Assembly: GCA_028583415.1 (NCBI GenBank)
Contig: CM053270.1
Span: 48,624,663-48,688,662 of the forward strand
DNA length: 64,000 nt
DNA from: Protea cynaroides
Lineage: Eukaryota > Streptophyta > Magnoliopsida > Proteales > Proteaceae
Reading direction: 5' to 3'
In this document: piece after piece, positions 44,239-56,394 of the stretch
Position numbering within the stretch: position 1 is the stretch's first letter
How the letters are laid out: each line of letters begins with the position of its first letter
The notes under the pieces: model-generated
The model's database searches: none
The model's input: the letters and a program-made list of their open reading frames with translations, nothing else
What the model was told of the DNA's origin: nothing
Made by a program: the position numbers and the translations under genes

Positions 44239-45317
44239 GCAACATTCCATAGAACAATAGTTATTAATAATATTTTACTGTTATTAATTAATTAGGGTTT
44301 GAGTCTGATTCCCTTATCTGACGCCTGATTGCTAGCTTGTTCCACATTACAGTGTCCAATCTTGCTATCACAGGGTCCTACACGATGTTAGGGTTTAGTT
44401 AGAATTGGTTCCTTAGGATTTACGTTGGTCGAAAACCAACTGGGTCAAAAACACCCCTCTCGGTGTACCAGTCGTAGGTACCGATGGCGGCATTGTGGGG
44501 AAAGATGCGACCGGTATGGTCGACCAGTCCCCCAATGACCAGTTCCCAAGAGGTACCAATCGTAGTACTGATCACAAATAGTGCAACCGGTATAATAGAC
44601 CGGTATGCCTCCAGAAGACCACCAACTTGGTGTTCGCCTTCCGTCGGTCACCCATTACGGATGTTAGGGTTTCTCCTATGCATTCTAGGCCTGAGCAACG
44701 AGTTAGGGTTGTTTTATGTTCCATTCAAGTCCTAGTTCTTAGGATTCATTGCCTAGAATTCAAATATAGGGTTTAACGAATAATTACGGTTTAACGACAA
44801 TTTAAGGGATTTTAGATCAATACCTAGCCTTGCATGGTATTGATCAATCATTCACAAACCTTAACCTAGAGAAAGTATAGGCACTTACCATTGGTTCACG
44901 AACTTTGGTGTTCTTCGTCCAACGAAGGCTCCTCTCCCACCTTTCTTAGCTCCTCCTTCTCTTCGGATCTCCTTCTCCTTTCTAGGATTTGTGAGAATCA
45001 TCAAAGAGGTTTAAGGAGGTTTAAGGGTCCTTAAATAAGCTAGGTTGGAGTTTATGAAGTTTTCCTACATTAGGAAAGTCTCTAGGCTCAAGATTTGGCA
45101 AGGACCCACAGAGATCCGTTTTCGGATCTAACTAGTCTGCCCACGCAGATATACCGGTCGATCGGTATATAGACCAGTATGACAATTATCCTAAATTTGT
45201 GTCCGTTTTCATACCTGATTGTCATCCGCTCGTCCCATCTGGTCCATTTATGATTGGAAGACCTATTATGACATGAAATAGAGGTTTAGAATGGATTTAT
45301 GGAGTGCGGGTCTTACA
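44239..45317 (-). repeat. Fragment of another related LTR (outer ~1.08 kb)
   Basis: Ends GAGTGCGGGTCTTACA at 45317, the complement of an LTR start. It aligns to about 43070-44238 with many substitutions and a weaker motif cluster (ACCGGTATGGTCGACC near 44511, ACCGGTCGATCGGTAT near 45152). Element 3 abuts it at 44238/44239, probably because element 3 inserted into it. The other part is not visible. Confidence 0.75.
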
Positions 45318-45396
45318 TGGTAGCTCCATGCTTTTGGTTCATAGCCGATAGGCTAGGTCGAGGTCTCAGAGTGACCAAGTCAATGGCAGACCTGCC

Positions 45397-46240
45397 GTGT
45401 CCAGGACCCAGGTCCGTGATCCTACAGCACCAGCCCAAAGCACTGCAGCATCATCTGTCCATGCTCTTCCCTTGAACCAAAATGTACTATCAGTAGCTGA
45501 TCCACTGCCAACTACTTTTACCATTCCTATTGGCCAGTCGGTGCCGGTGCCCCCAACTCCTCTAACCATAGTAGAGAGGCAATTGCTCGACCTAGCTACT
45601 CAGCTGTAGCAGGTCGAACAACGCTAGACCACTCCACAATGGCCAACATATGCAGCAATCATTGCATTGTTGAAAGAAATCACGAAGGTCCTAGCACCCA
45701 AGCATTTCACCATGTCGACAATCGAACCTTATAATGGGACAACTGACCCAGAGCACCATCTAGACATGTTTATCTCAATGACTCTTTTTCACAGCCTCAA
45801 CGATAGCCTTGTATGCAAGGCTTTTTCAGCCACACTCAGAGGCCCAGCCAGAACCTGGTTCAATAACATGCCGGCAAGAAGCATTACCTCATTTGAACAA
45901 CTATCCAACCAGTTTCTAGTGCACTTCAAGGATAGAGTGTGCAAGAAGACACCATTTCCGGCAACTATAAAGCAACAAAAGGGTGAGACCCTAATAGCAT
46001 ACATCAAACCCTTTAATTCTGAGGTGTTAGAGATTAAGGATGTACAACCATCGATCATCCTGTTAGCTCTACAGGCTAGAGTTATAGATGAGAAGCTATG
46101 CTTCTCCCTTACCAAAAAGCCTTCAGTCGACCTACTAGACTTATTAGCCTGATGTGAGAAATACGCAGTTGCCAACAAGGTGCTGAGGGCTCAAAATACG
46201 GATGCCTCAAAATCCAACCTATGCCCAGCCAACAACAAAA
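45397..46240 (+). pseudogene. Tat-type gag fragment
   Basis: The frame at 45667-46152 contains IEPYNGTTDPEHHLDMF, LVCKAFSATLRGPARTWFNNMP, SITSFEQLSNQFLVHF and KGETLIAYIKPFNSEVL, the typical order of the retrotransposon gag domain in Retand/Tat elements. The stop at 46150 is followed by in-frame continuation CEKYAVANK. An upstream P/T-rich part begins near 45397. The relation to Tat-type gag is from family knowledge; closer placement is not possible here. Confidence 0.82.
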
Positions 46241-46332
46241 TGCCTGACACTTAGGATCAGACCCAGAATGAGGGAGATATAAGAAGCAAAATTCAAATAG
46301 GGATTAGATTAACCGTCACTCCTACAAAACCT

Positions 46333-48402
46333 TTGACTATTACACTCCCTTGGCAACACCAATATCAGAAATACTTCAAATCATCAAGGACGATCGGACC
46401 CTCCGAACTCCACGCAAGCAGCTCAGTGATGGTAAGAAAAAGGACCACTCGCTCTACTGTTGCTTCCATCGAGACTACGGCCATGACACCAATGAGTGCA
46501 AATATCTCAGAGGAGAGATAGAAGACCTCATCAGGAGAGGTTACTATCATAATTTTGTCAGGGACTTTGGGAGATCCCGGACCCTAGCAAACCAATAACA
46601 AGATCCTCCACCTCAGTTGAGAGGTCAGCTACCGGCTGATTGCCGCATAGAAGCCAAACAGTCATCAGGTAAGAACAGAAGGGATGATAGTGATCCAGAA
46701 GGAGGGGCAAAGGCCCCCAGACCATGGGTTGGAGCCATCCAATTCAGTTTTTTCCGAGGGACAACATCAGCCAGCTTGGCCAGTCGACAGTCGTGTACCC
46801 CAGTGCTAGAGTGACTTGGAGGTTAACAAGTCATCGACAGTCCACCTCCAGAGAACCAACCACACACCATGACAAGATTGGTAATTCCATGAGTCAAGGG
46901 TGTACACACCATTATCAAAGGGCCAACGACTAGGAACACCTCCAATAAATTGGCCAAAGCGTATTCTCGGCTAGTGGCAAAAATGTAGCGACCCAGTAAG
47001 AAAGCACAAACCGGCACGATAATCACTTTCGCCAATGAAGACCTCATCAATGTCGCAGTTCCACATAAAGATGTTATTGTCCTCATAGTTGGTATAGCCA
47101 ATTGTGGCCAAAGCATTGATAGGCATAGGTAGCTCAGCAGACATCATCTTTTACCATGTGTACCAAAGAATGCAGTTAAAAGACCACCAGCTTCAGCTTG
47201 TCACGTTCTCCCACATTAGCTTCTCAAGCGACCTGGTGACTGTGAAAGGAGAAATCTAACTACCAGTCCAGCTTAGCCAAAAGCCAAGGTAGAATATGGT
47301 ACTCATTAACTTCTTGGTGGTCGATTGCCCATCCAGTTACAATGTAATACACGGCCGACCCTTGCTAAACTAGTTCCAAGCATGCATGACCACATATTAT
47401 ATGGTAATACTTCCCTACGGAGGATGGGGTCGGTGAGTGCCGAGCAGACCAGACAGTTTCTCGGAGGTGCTATGCTACTGACCTAGCTGCAATCAAGAAG
47501 GCCAACAAGGCCACTTCGGTCCAGTCAGAAGACATCGAAGACATGAGGGACATCGTCTGCCAAGAGAGAGGTGCACCGGACGAGGAACTCATTCAAGTTC
47601 CCATCTTCGCCAAGTGCCTAGAAAAAATGTTCCAGATCGGTTCCTTGCTATCAGGGTACCAAAAGGCTAACCTGATCAATTTTCTTAAGACAAAAATCTC
47701 GATGTGTTTGCCTGGTTAGCCTCAAAGATGCCAGGCATTCCTCAAGAAGTCATCTAGCATCATCTTACCCTCAATCCCCAGCATAGGCCAGTAAAGCAGA
47801 AGAAGAGAAGTTTTGCCCCAGCCCGTCAGTCAACCATTAATGAGGAAGTACAGAAGTTGCTAAAAGCAGGTTTCATCCAAGAGGTCACTTAGCCAGACTG
47901 GTTGGTTAACATGGTCATGGTCCCTAATTCCAATTGGAAGTGGAGAATCTGCATAGACTTCACAGACCTAAACAAGACATGCCAGAAGAACATCTATCCG
48001 CTACCTCAGATAGATCAACTAATTGATGCTACAGCAGGCCATGAACTACTGAACTTCCTCAATGCATATTCAGGGTACAACTAGATAAAGCTGTATAAAC
48101 AGGACGAGGAGTAGTGTACATCCTTTATCATGAACCAGAGACTCTTCTGCTATATGGTCATGCCTCTTGACCTCAAGAATGCAGGAGCCATCTACTAGAG
48201 GTTAGTAAACAAGGTTTTCAAAAAGCAAATTGGCTACAATATGGAAATTTACGTGGACGACTTCCTAGTGAAAAGCAAAAAGTTCGACCAGCACATAGCC
48301 GACCTCAACGAGGCCTTTGATGTCCTCCAAGCACATAACACTGGGGTCGGAGTTGCATCGGGGAAGTTCTAACGGTTTATGGTGTCTCAAAGAGAGATCT
48401 CC
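46333..48402 (+). pseudogene. Tat-type protease/RT fragment
   Basis: The link region carries CCFHRDYGHDTNECKYL (46460-46510), the Tat zinc-binding block, followed by IEDLIRRGY. The protease region 46700-47500 is too decayed to call residues. RT at 47902-48402 has MVPNSNWKWRICIDFTDLNK, YPLPQIDQLIDATAGHELLNFLNAYSGYN and an intact YVDD (48253-48264) in MEIYVDDFLVKSK, but stops at 48082, 48112 and 48196. It ends after SGKF-stop-RFMVSQREI, where an unrelated sequence begins. Confidence 0.82.
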
Positions 48403-48649
48403 TGCAACCTATTGTCGTCGCCGTCAAAAATCGTCGTTGGGCGTGCATTGGAAGAGAATGAGAACGGAAGAAGAGAGGCAGGATTTTGAAAAGCTTTATT
48501 CATTGTGTATCTCAGTTCATTCAACCTATATTACAATTTATTATTTTTTTGATCGCAGGATGAAGGAGGAGTCAGCTGTCGCTCATCAAGCGACGGCTTG
48601 GCTTCCTCATGTCAAAAGCCAACATAAGACGATTTAAATCCCAAACCAT

Positions 48650-50478
48650 CAGTGTGGTTCGTCTCAGACAAAGCCCCACAAATACATATCGAGGCAGTAT
48701 TTAAAACTTCAAACTGGTCGTCGGTTGGGGATGATATGCACTACTCATTGCAAGGGTAGTGCCCTGTAATCGGAAGTGCTCCTTTTAGAAAAAGCTTAAA
48801 AACAGGGAATCCCTATCCCTTACAATAATCCAAGGAAATCCATGTAACTTCAAGACCTCAGTGATAAAGACTGCTGCAACTTATGGTAAAGGGACTGGGA
48901 AGACCGTAAAAATGCACGTATTTTGTAAGTCGATCGTCCACAACTAAGATGGCAGATTTTCCATGCAATACTGAAAGACTTGTGATAAAGTCCATGGCAA
49001 TGTCCTCCCATACCTGGGATGGTATCGGGAGCGGTTGCAAGAGACCCGCTGATGATTAATTGCTGGATTTTACCTGTTGACAGATTTGACATTCCGAGAC
49101 AAATGTTTACACCTGAGATCGCATATGCTTGCCAAAAGAAACAGGTGGATGATCGGAGATACGTTAGGTGAACTCCTACGTGGCCAAAGTGAGGCGTCAC
49201 ACGAAACTCCGAAATTAATAAGGAACATAGAGTGGAATATGATGGTACAAACAATCGGTTCTGAAAATACAACATGGAGCGGTACACGGTATACCCAGGA
49301 AAATCAGTTGGATTCGACACCAAGCCTTTGTGAATGGCGAGTAGTTCAGGTGCAGAATTATTTTCCTGACGGAGTTGATCGAAGAAGGAAAATTGACGGC
49401 CGGTTATAGAGAAGAAAGTATGAAATGACATCGGAGCCCGTGATAGTGCATCAGCTGCCGAATTATCTTTGCCCGGCTTATACAGGATTTAAAAATGAAA
49501 CCTTTGTAATTTAACTAGAAAATGTTGTTGTTTGGGAGTTTGAATCGTTTGCTCTGTTAAATTTTTCGAACTCTTTTGATCGGTATGAATATAAAAACTT
49601 GGTACTTAAGAGATACCGACGCCATTTAAGAATGGCTATGGTGATGGCAAACATTTTCTGACAGTAAGTGGATGCCGCCTGCATCCATGAAGAGAGCTTC
49701 CTGCTAAAAAATGCCAGTGGGCGGAGCTTTTGCATGAGAACTACGCCTATACCAATGCCAGATGCATCTGTTTCAACTATGAATAGTAGTACGAAGTTCG
49801 ACAGGGCAAGGACTGGGGCTTCTGTCATTGTTTTCTGTAGGAGTTAAAAAGCATCCTAAGCAGCAGAATTCCACTGAAATGTATCCTTCCAAAGCAAATT
49901 GGTTAGTGGCGCCGCAATATGGGCATAACAGTGGACGAACCGCCGGTAGTAATCGGTGAGGCCTAGGAAACATCTTAAAGCTTTTATGATCTGCAGAATG
50001 GGCCATGCTAAAATTGCCAAGACTTTAGATAGATCCATTGCCACCCCAGTAACCGAAACTAGGTAGCCCAAGTACTCAACCTGGTTTTGCCCAAACGTAC
50101 ATTTAGATTGCTTGGCAAAAAATGAATGATCACATAAAACTTCGAGGACAGAAGCCAAATGACCCAGGTGGTCCGCCCATGTTCCATATAAACCAAAATA
50201 TCATAAATAAATAAAAAACCAAAACAGATTTCTGCAGATAGGGCCAGAAAACCGAATTCATAATTGCTTGAAAGGTGAAAGGCGCATTGATCAAGCCAAA
50301 GGGCATGATGAGAAACTCATAGTGACCTTCGTGAGTCTGAAAGGCCGTAGGCCGTCTATTGTGAATATCGATTCGAGCTACTCGATATTCAATCTAAGCG
50401 CAAGTTTTGATTTGTAGAAGATTCATGAATCTGTTTGATCGATTCATCGAGTAAACGAAATCAAGTTTCATCGGCCAT
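48650..50478 (-). pseudogene. gag-pol remnant of the Reina-like element
   Basis: ATG at 50478 opens MADET-stop-FRLLDESIKQIHE. By about 50390 the reading is already RT (RRPTAFQTHEGHYEFLIMPFGLINAPFTFQAIM). RT then continues through 50158-49856 (KQSKCTFGQNQVEYLGYLVS, LRCFLGLTDYYRRFV). RNase H is at 49828-49511 (VETDASGIGIGVVLMQ, PLAFFSRKLS). The integrase zinc domain and core run 49431-48825 (HFGHVGVHLTYLR, LPIPSQVWEDIAMDFITSL, DDRLTKYVHFYGLPSPFT). Integrase fades out near 48650. Numerous stops and frame changes. Confidence 0.8.
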
Positions 50479-50503
50479 GGCACCAACGAATGAAAGCACC
50501 AAA

Positions 50504-50784
50504 TGTTATGATCACTAATCGACAATATTCAAGAATGCTTGATTGAAGTTCAAGATAGGGGAATTATAGAAAAAAATGCGTCTACTTCGAGGGTAGACAT
50601 CTCCATAGTACAAGGAAGTAGAACTAAATCCCCTATTGCCTTTTCCTTCTCTTACTGCATATTTCTATCCAATCCGTACATTCAGTTTCATGGAATATTC
50701 TTTCAGTTTCAACAACCTACATAATCTTCCAATCTTGCGGGTTGTTTTCTTTCTCTCTTTCTTCTTGTTGGCCTTGCTGTAACA
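50504..50784 (-). repeat. LTR of the Reina-like element (281 bp)
   Basis: Plus strand starts TGTTATGATC and ends GCTGTAACA, giving inverted TGTTA/TAACA ends. The inner end lies two to three bases from a PBS-like TGGTGCTTTCATTCG (minus strand), and gag starts soon after. Confidence 0.6.
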
Positions 50785-51129
50785 CTTAGCTTTAGGTCGA
50801 ACACTTAATAATGATTTTCGAGCCATTGGTTTGCAACACTAAGACATAAAATCTAATAAAACTCCTTGATTTAATGATAAGAATTCCAAACCCTAGAGCA
50901 CAATCCATTAAGGACAAAATTTTAGGGAATGGAAAAATTTACGATCCAAAAGATCCTAAATTGAAGATTATGCACATGAGGTTTCTTTAACTTATCTTCA
51001 AATGAGTTGGTTTGAGCCAAAGGCTTTGGGTGGTGAGTACCAGAAAAAGAGAGAGAAAGACAAGAGGGGAGAGATAGAACTTACTAGACAGAAATTAGGG
51101 AAAGATTAAACACATAACAAATTCAGAAA

Positions 51130-51174
<45 letters not shown>

Positions 51175-51465
51175 ATTCATGTGTGGTGTCATTCGCGGGT
51201 AGAACGAGAGATAGAAAGAGGATAACGGAAAATGTGAGAGAGGAGAGCTGAAAGTGAGAGCATATACCTGTGTGGTGCCGTTCATGGAAGAGGAAAGCTG
51301 ACGGTCATGGTGAGAGCTCTCAAAGCGATCATGAGGAGAGCTCTGAAGGCAATAAAGAAGAAAGCCCTAAAATTTGTTTAAGGTTTGGAGCACCAAAATG
51401 GATTCGAAGTTTTGGAGCACCTAAGCAACTTTGCGAAGATGAGAAAAGAGTAGTACTTGGTAGAG
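50785..51465. other. Intergenic DNA with (GA)n microsatellite
   Basis: No gene is recognised. (GA)20 lies at 51133-51172. The frame at 51270-51470 is unsupported and runs into the solo LTR. Confidence 0.6.
51133..51172 (+). repeat. (GA)20 microsatellite
   Basis: Uninterrupted GA dinucleotides over 40 bases. Confidence 0.97.
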
Positions 51466-53953
51466 TGTAAAATCCGCACCCAGAAACCGGTCTAACCAGA
51501 TTTTTGTTGTGCTTGGAGGATTTTCCACTATCGACCAAATAGGTTCACAAGTCATTAATAAGAACTGGGTTGCACCACTAGTAGATCGGACTAAAAGAAT
51601 AAAATAAAAAGTTACAAACTGAGCCCTTTATACTATCGTCGGTCGCTAGGGCCGATCGAGAATCCCAAGCCCCTAAGATCCGTCAGCATCGACGAGCATA
51701 GGTATAAAATTTGTATACGAGAATGGGAGAAGTTGGTGTGATTTTAGAAGGGAATTGGGAATATTCCCTTAGTCTAAGATGAACCATTAGAATCCCATCT
51801 CAAGTAAAACAACCTTAAAGTCAGTAAGGAGGATGGAACTCCTATTTTCCCTCAACGTCCATGACACATGACTTCTCTCCATCATTTCCCAGTTTTGGTA
51901 GAATTGCACTCCAAGAAAGAGATTGGGGAGATAAACCCTACTAGACTTCTCTCTCATGAGGGTGAGATACTCACTATAAAAATCTTTGACATGTTTTTTG
52001 AGAGAAAGTGTTGCTGGGAAGGAGAAAGAGTGGGGAGAAGAAGGAGAAGGAAGAAAGGAGGAAGCCTGCAAGTGCTGTCGAAGTCATTAAGCCCTCGTTC
52101 TCATCATCGACTTTTGTTGCAGGTAATACATCGTACCTCATATGGGAATTACTAGGTTAAGTCAGAGCCATGTAGTCCATGTTAAATCTGAATAGTATGA
52201 TGATGAAGGAACCTCTAGCAGAGAAGGAATTCGATAGAAAATAAGGAATATTAATGAGTAGAGTTCAAGACAAATAAACTTAGTATAAGGAGGGGGAAAA
52301 GCCTCTCGTTGATGATGATTAATGGTAATGTAAAGACATGAGACTGATAACAAGTCTTTATCCCAAGGAACGTCGAGAATCTCAGGAGAAAAAGCTTATG
52401 AGCAGGGTCGGTTGGTAAGCCGGACGCCAAATCCGAGTGACTGACCAGGTCAAGTTTCTCAGGGCAACCTTTCTACCAAGAGCCGGACGCTATCATGGTC
52501 GATGCCCTGTAAAAGCCCGCATAACGACCAACTAGTTCCAGAAGGTCATTGGAGGTGGCTAGACGTTGTAGCGGTCATGGATACTATATCGACCGACCTA
52601 AGGACCGACCATGGGCAGAATGCTAAGATCTTTATAGGATGCTACGTAGATCGCGATAGTAGTGACTCATGTAATGACCGATGAGCCCCAGACTTCCATA
52701 AATTGATAATAAGTAATGTAAAAATTCTAATTAATGACTCTACACTTTGTGTAGGAGAAGAACATCTCATAGATACCGATTGTTCTAGTGTGGATAATCG
52801 CAACTAAGTGATATCAGGTGAGGAAAAGAACTTGGTATTTACGTTTAGAATAATATGTCATCCAATAACTGTCTCTTTTGCATGCATTGCATCTATACTA
52901 TGATTGATTTTGATTGTAACATGTGGATGCTTAGTAGGCAATGGTGAAAGGGTTGAAGAATCCGACCTGCTAGATAGACTAATTCCCATGTATTGTTCGA
53001 TATCCTAATGGAGGACAGCATCTTGGGAGGACAAAACGTATGGTGTGGGAATCCTTCTAGGGTATTGAGAGGGTACATATAACGTCATATAGGACTGGTT
53101 AGTGACTGAACCCATGTGCGTAATCTTGACCAGTAAGGGGTCAGGTACAGGTAGGATTGAGTGATGAGGGGGAAGGGTCAGCAGTGTTCGTTGCAGGCGT
53201 CACTAGCGGAACTTATTGCCCGATCACCATTCTGATAGGGATGTTGTGAGGGAGCACTAGGGCTATTGGAGTCAGCTAGTAAGCATCCAACACTCCCGTG
53301 CATGGAGGTTATAACTTCGGGGAAGTGTGGCTAGGCCTTACCATAGAATGTTTGGCATACATTAGATCAGACTCTTGCTATGTGTATAATCTATTCATAT
53401 GATTGCTTGCTTGTCTGTTTCTCATGAGCTCAAGTTGGAGAGCCCACCCTTGCGATCGCCATTCTTTTTAGTTGTGACTGTAGATATCGCGAATCGAATT
53501 GTAAGTTGCTCCAACCATGCCTGGAGTACTCTGAAGAAGTAAGCCTAGGATACGACGAACCCAGTTGCGGAATGTGATGTGAAGGTTCGAGCGTTGAAGT
53601 AGAAGAGCATCGGGACTTAGAAACCCTTAATAGTCAATAATTAGTTATATGTTTTTGGACTTTCTAGCAAGTAGTGCCCACTGTATTAGGGCTAAGAAGT
53701 CATATTTTCCTTTGATTGAAGAAACCTTGAATAACGATCGAATAATCACAAGTATATTTACTTAATTACCATTAGAACTCAATTTGCTTATTATGTTTTC
53801 GCAATATTACGTACTCTATGTATGGGTTATGGAAGGATTGGTGGTTGATTTTGGTATCCTCTGAGCATATATCCTTGATGGATTTCGATTAAAATGATCG
53901 ATGGTCTAGTAGACAAACCAAAATTTTGCATATCATAAATTCAGGGCGTGACA
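51466..53953 (+). repeat. Diverged solo LTR of a Tekay-like element (2488 bp)
   Basis: Starts TGTAAAATCCGCACCC, like the TGTAAGACCCGCACTC of the other elements, and shares the 'accggtctaacc' that follows it. It ends GCGTGACA at 53953. There is no internal region on either side. Flanks are TAGAG (51461-51465) and TAGGG (53954-53958), a 5-bp duplication with one transition. It has its own motif variant (GTCGGTCGC near 51638, TCGACCGACC and GGACCGACC near 52590-52610). No other feature was recognised inside. Confidence 0.78.
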
Positions 53954-54122
53954 TAGGGAGTTGCAAGATCATCTTCCCCAAAAAATTTCCTTCTTTTGTT
54001 GTGGAGAAAAAGAACGTTTTCGTGAGTGACAACTCGTGACATAGGGAGTTGCAAGATCATCTTCCCCAAAAAATTTCCTTCTTTTGTCATGGAGAAAAAG
54101 AACGTTTTCGTGAGTGACAACT
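53947..54122 (+). repeat. 88-bp tandem duplication spanning the solo LTR end
   Basis: CGTGACATAGGGAGTTGCAA begins at 53947 and again at 54035. The two 88-base copies differ at about two positions ('tgttgtgg' against 'tgtcatgg'). The first 7 bases are the LTR terminus and the rest is flanking DNA. Confidence 0.92.
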
Positions 54123-56394
54123 CGAGAGCTCTTACTTTGAAATTAGAGTTGTTTTTCTTTCATCTCTCCAATTTTAACTCTGAGTTAGTTGCTCTAGACT
54201 ATCAGGAGCTTCAAAAAGAAACTCCCAAATTTTTGTTCTTTTGGCCGTTTGAGAGCCTTTGAATCTATGGGAGTAAGAGATTGAACCAGTTTTATTGAAC
54301 AGTATTCTACTCCCAAAAGACTCTTAGGGAGTATGAGTTAATGGAATCCCAGATTGAGAGTATTTTCAACGGGGCTTTTAAAGCCTGAAATTTTGCAAGT
54401 GGCTGTCCAACAATCAGAATAGACACATCATCTACCCACATAGAAAAATAGATGTCTTTTGACGTTTATAAAAATGACAGAAATAGTTTTTGAAAAATAA
54501 CAAACCCTTATAATAATAATTTATCATAACATATAATAAAAAGGATTGGCATTTTTACAGGGGTTGCAAACACGGTCAATCTGGATTGGGATCGGTCGTG
54601 TTCCCCTAAAAATGCTTTCCTTTTTTACTCCACCCTACCAGCCTTGCAAGAAGTTCTTGCATGAAATCAACCAATCCGAGCCCTTGAATGTTGGTTTTTG
54701 TCACTTGTGGTGCAGAGAGAATCACTAGAACCTAGATCAACCAAAAAAATCGTGCAAATGGAAACTTCTGTAATGGTAAAACAAAATGATTGTATAAGAT
54801 GTAAAATTTATTTTACTTTTCTTAACATATTTAATAATGATACTTATAAGATGTAAAATTTATTTTCTTTTTAGAATTGGATGCAAAATGAAGTATGAAT
54901 TAATAATTAACTTGGAATAATTTAGAATTAGTTAGATAATAATGTGATAACATGTACTGTAATCATTATAAAAATTTTCATTTAAAATGTAAAAATTTTA
55001 CTGAAGTTTTCATTTAAAGTGTAAAATTTTCCTTTCTCTTCCCTTCAATTCCCCTTGCAATCAAACAAACCCTGTGTCACAAAGTCAGTAATCAAACAAA
55101 AAACACTTCATTTGTTTGTGAGAATTGAGAAAATTTTGGGTTACCATGGATAATCCATATTGAACTTGCAATCAATCTCCACTTCTTTTTTTGTTTGTCT
55201 GCTCCCTCCAAAAATCTGATGGCCTACTTCATAGTCGCTTCGTAGTTGCAGACGACACGGTTTTGGCTACTCCAAGAAAAATTGGACATATCACTGTTCT
55301 TGGCTCTGTGTATTTTAAGTTACTTCAGTTTTCTTGGGAAATTGTTTGATTTTGAATTACAAACAAAACATGATTAGAAATGGGCTTCAAGGTGCTTTAG
55401 GAATATGCCACAGTAAACGGGAAACTGTTTCTACAAGCTACTATAGAACCTTTGAACAGATCGAGGTACTGTTTTGTCATTCAAGGACTTTGATCAAATT
55501 TGATCCTTCTTACAGATCGTATGCCTTTAAGCATGAAACTTTCCCTCTTTTCCCGCAAAATTTGAATCCCACCTAATCTACCACATGGCAGATATGAGAG
55601 GCCTATAAAGATGCCTTCCTCAATGAGGGTACTATCAGAATCCAACGTGGGGATTTTTTGGGATTTTTTTTTTCCCCTTATTAAATCAGACATTTTTCCT
55701 TCTCAGAAAGGAACATTTTCACCTGGGCAGATAGGCTTCCAAAGCATTACAAATTAAAATCCAACATCAGTTGAGGGTACTATCAGAATCCATCATACAA
55801 GAGACTCACTTGAGGTGAGGTGAAGGAAAACTCTCTCTGGGCCAAAGAGGTTTCTCATCTTCATCATTGATATAATGCTTTGTAGATGATCAAATTGGTG
55901 CAAATAATAATGACAATAATAATCTAGAAGCCGCCTGATTGGTTGGATCCGATCGGTCAGATCTGAAACCAACCTATCCAACATCTATTATTTGAACCAT
56001 GATTGCAAGAGAAGGTTCAGACAAGTAGCTTTGCTGAAGGTGGTACCTGCCCTTCGTTTAACAGCCTTTGAAGTGCTAGCAGGGCATATAATAAAAGATC
56101 AGATTCACATTAACATGCACGATTTACCCATTGTGCCTACTGAATGCTTTCCAACAGAACAAAAACAATAGAAAAATGGGAATTTGATACTTTAATATAT
56201 CATTATTTCCTCCCTAAAAGATAAAAATCCAGTTAGATAGCAAAAGCTTGTGACATTAGAAATACTAATCTGCAAGACTGTCTTCACTCCCAACCCTCTT
56301 CTTTCATTCCAAATAAAAAAAATAAACTAGAAAAGAAAGAAACTGAGGAGCTAATCAAATTCTCTCTCCATAACTGTAGTTGTCGTCAACATCC
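54123..56394. other. AT-rich intergenic DNA 3' of the FKBP gene
   Basis: No conserved coding domain on either strand. A 20-base direct repeat GAGGGTACTATCAGAATCCA occurs at 55625 and 55773. The last ~235 bases before 56395 are presumably the 3' UTR and terminator region of the minus-strand FKBP gene. I see no canonical AATAAA on the minus strand there. Confidence 0.55.

Larger units (their letters stand above)
45318..48402 (+). mobile_element. Tat-lineage Ty3/gypsy gag-pol fragment
   Basis: Plus-strand gag and protease-RT remnants of a different lineage from elements 1-3. No LTR of its own is seen. It is cut on the left by the LTR fragment (45317) and on the right in the middle of RT, near 48402. 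Confidence 0.8.
48403..50784 (-). mobile_element. Reina-like chromovirus, internally deleted, minus strand
   Basis: In minus orientation: a 281-bp LTR (50784-50504), PBS-like region, gag start at 50478, then a deletion joining the first ~30 gag codons to the middle of RT, followed by RNase H and integrase to about 48650. 48403-48650 is unidentified and may include the damaged 3' end. No second LTR was found. Short LTRs and the integrase and RNase H style fit the Reina clade. Confidence 0.65.

Noticed and set aside
46365..47116. Minus-strand frames over the Tat fragment
   Set aside because: Shadows of the plus-strand gag-pol remnant.
54026..54262. Plus-strand frame of 78 residues after the solo LTR
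   Set aside because: Starts inside the recent 88-bp duplication; no conserved features.
55200..55330. 'VVADDTVLATPRK' reading as a LINE reverse transcriptase core
   Set aside because: Only the ADDT motif matches. Neighbouring residues do not fit and stops follow at once.
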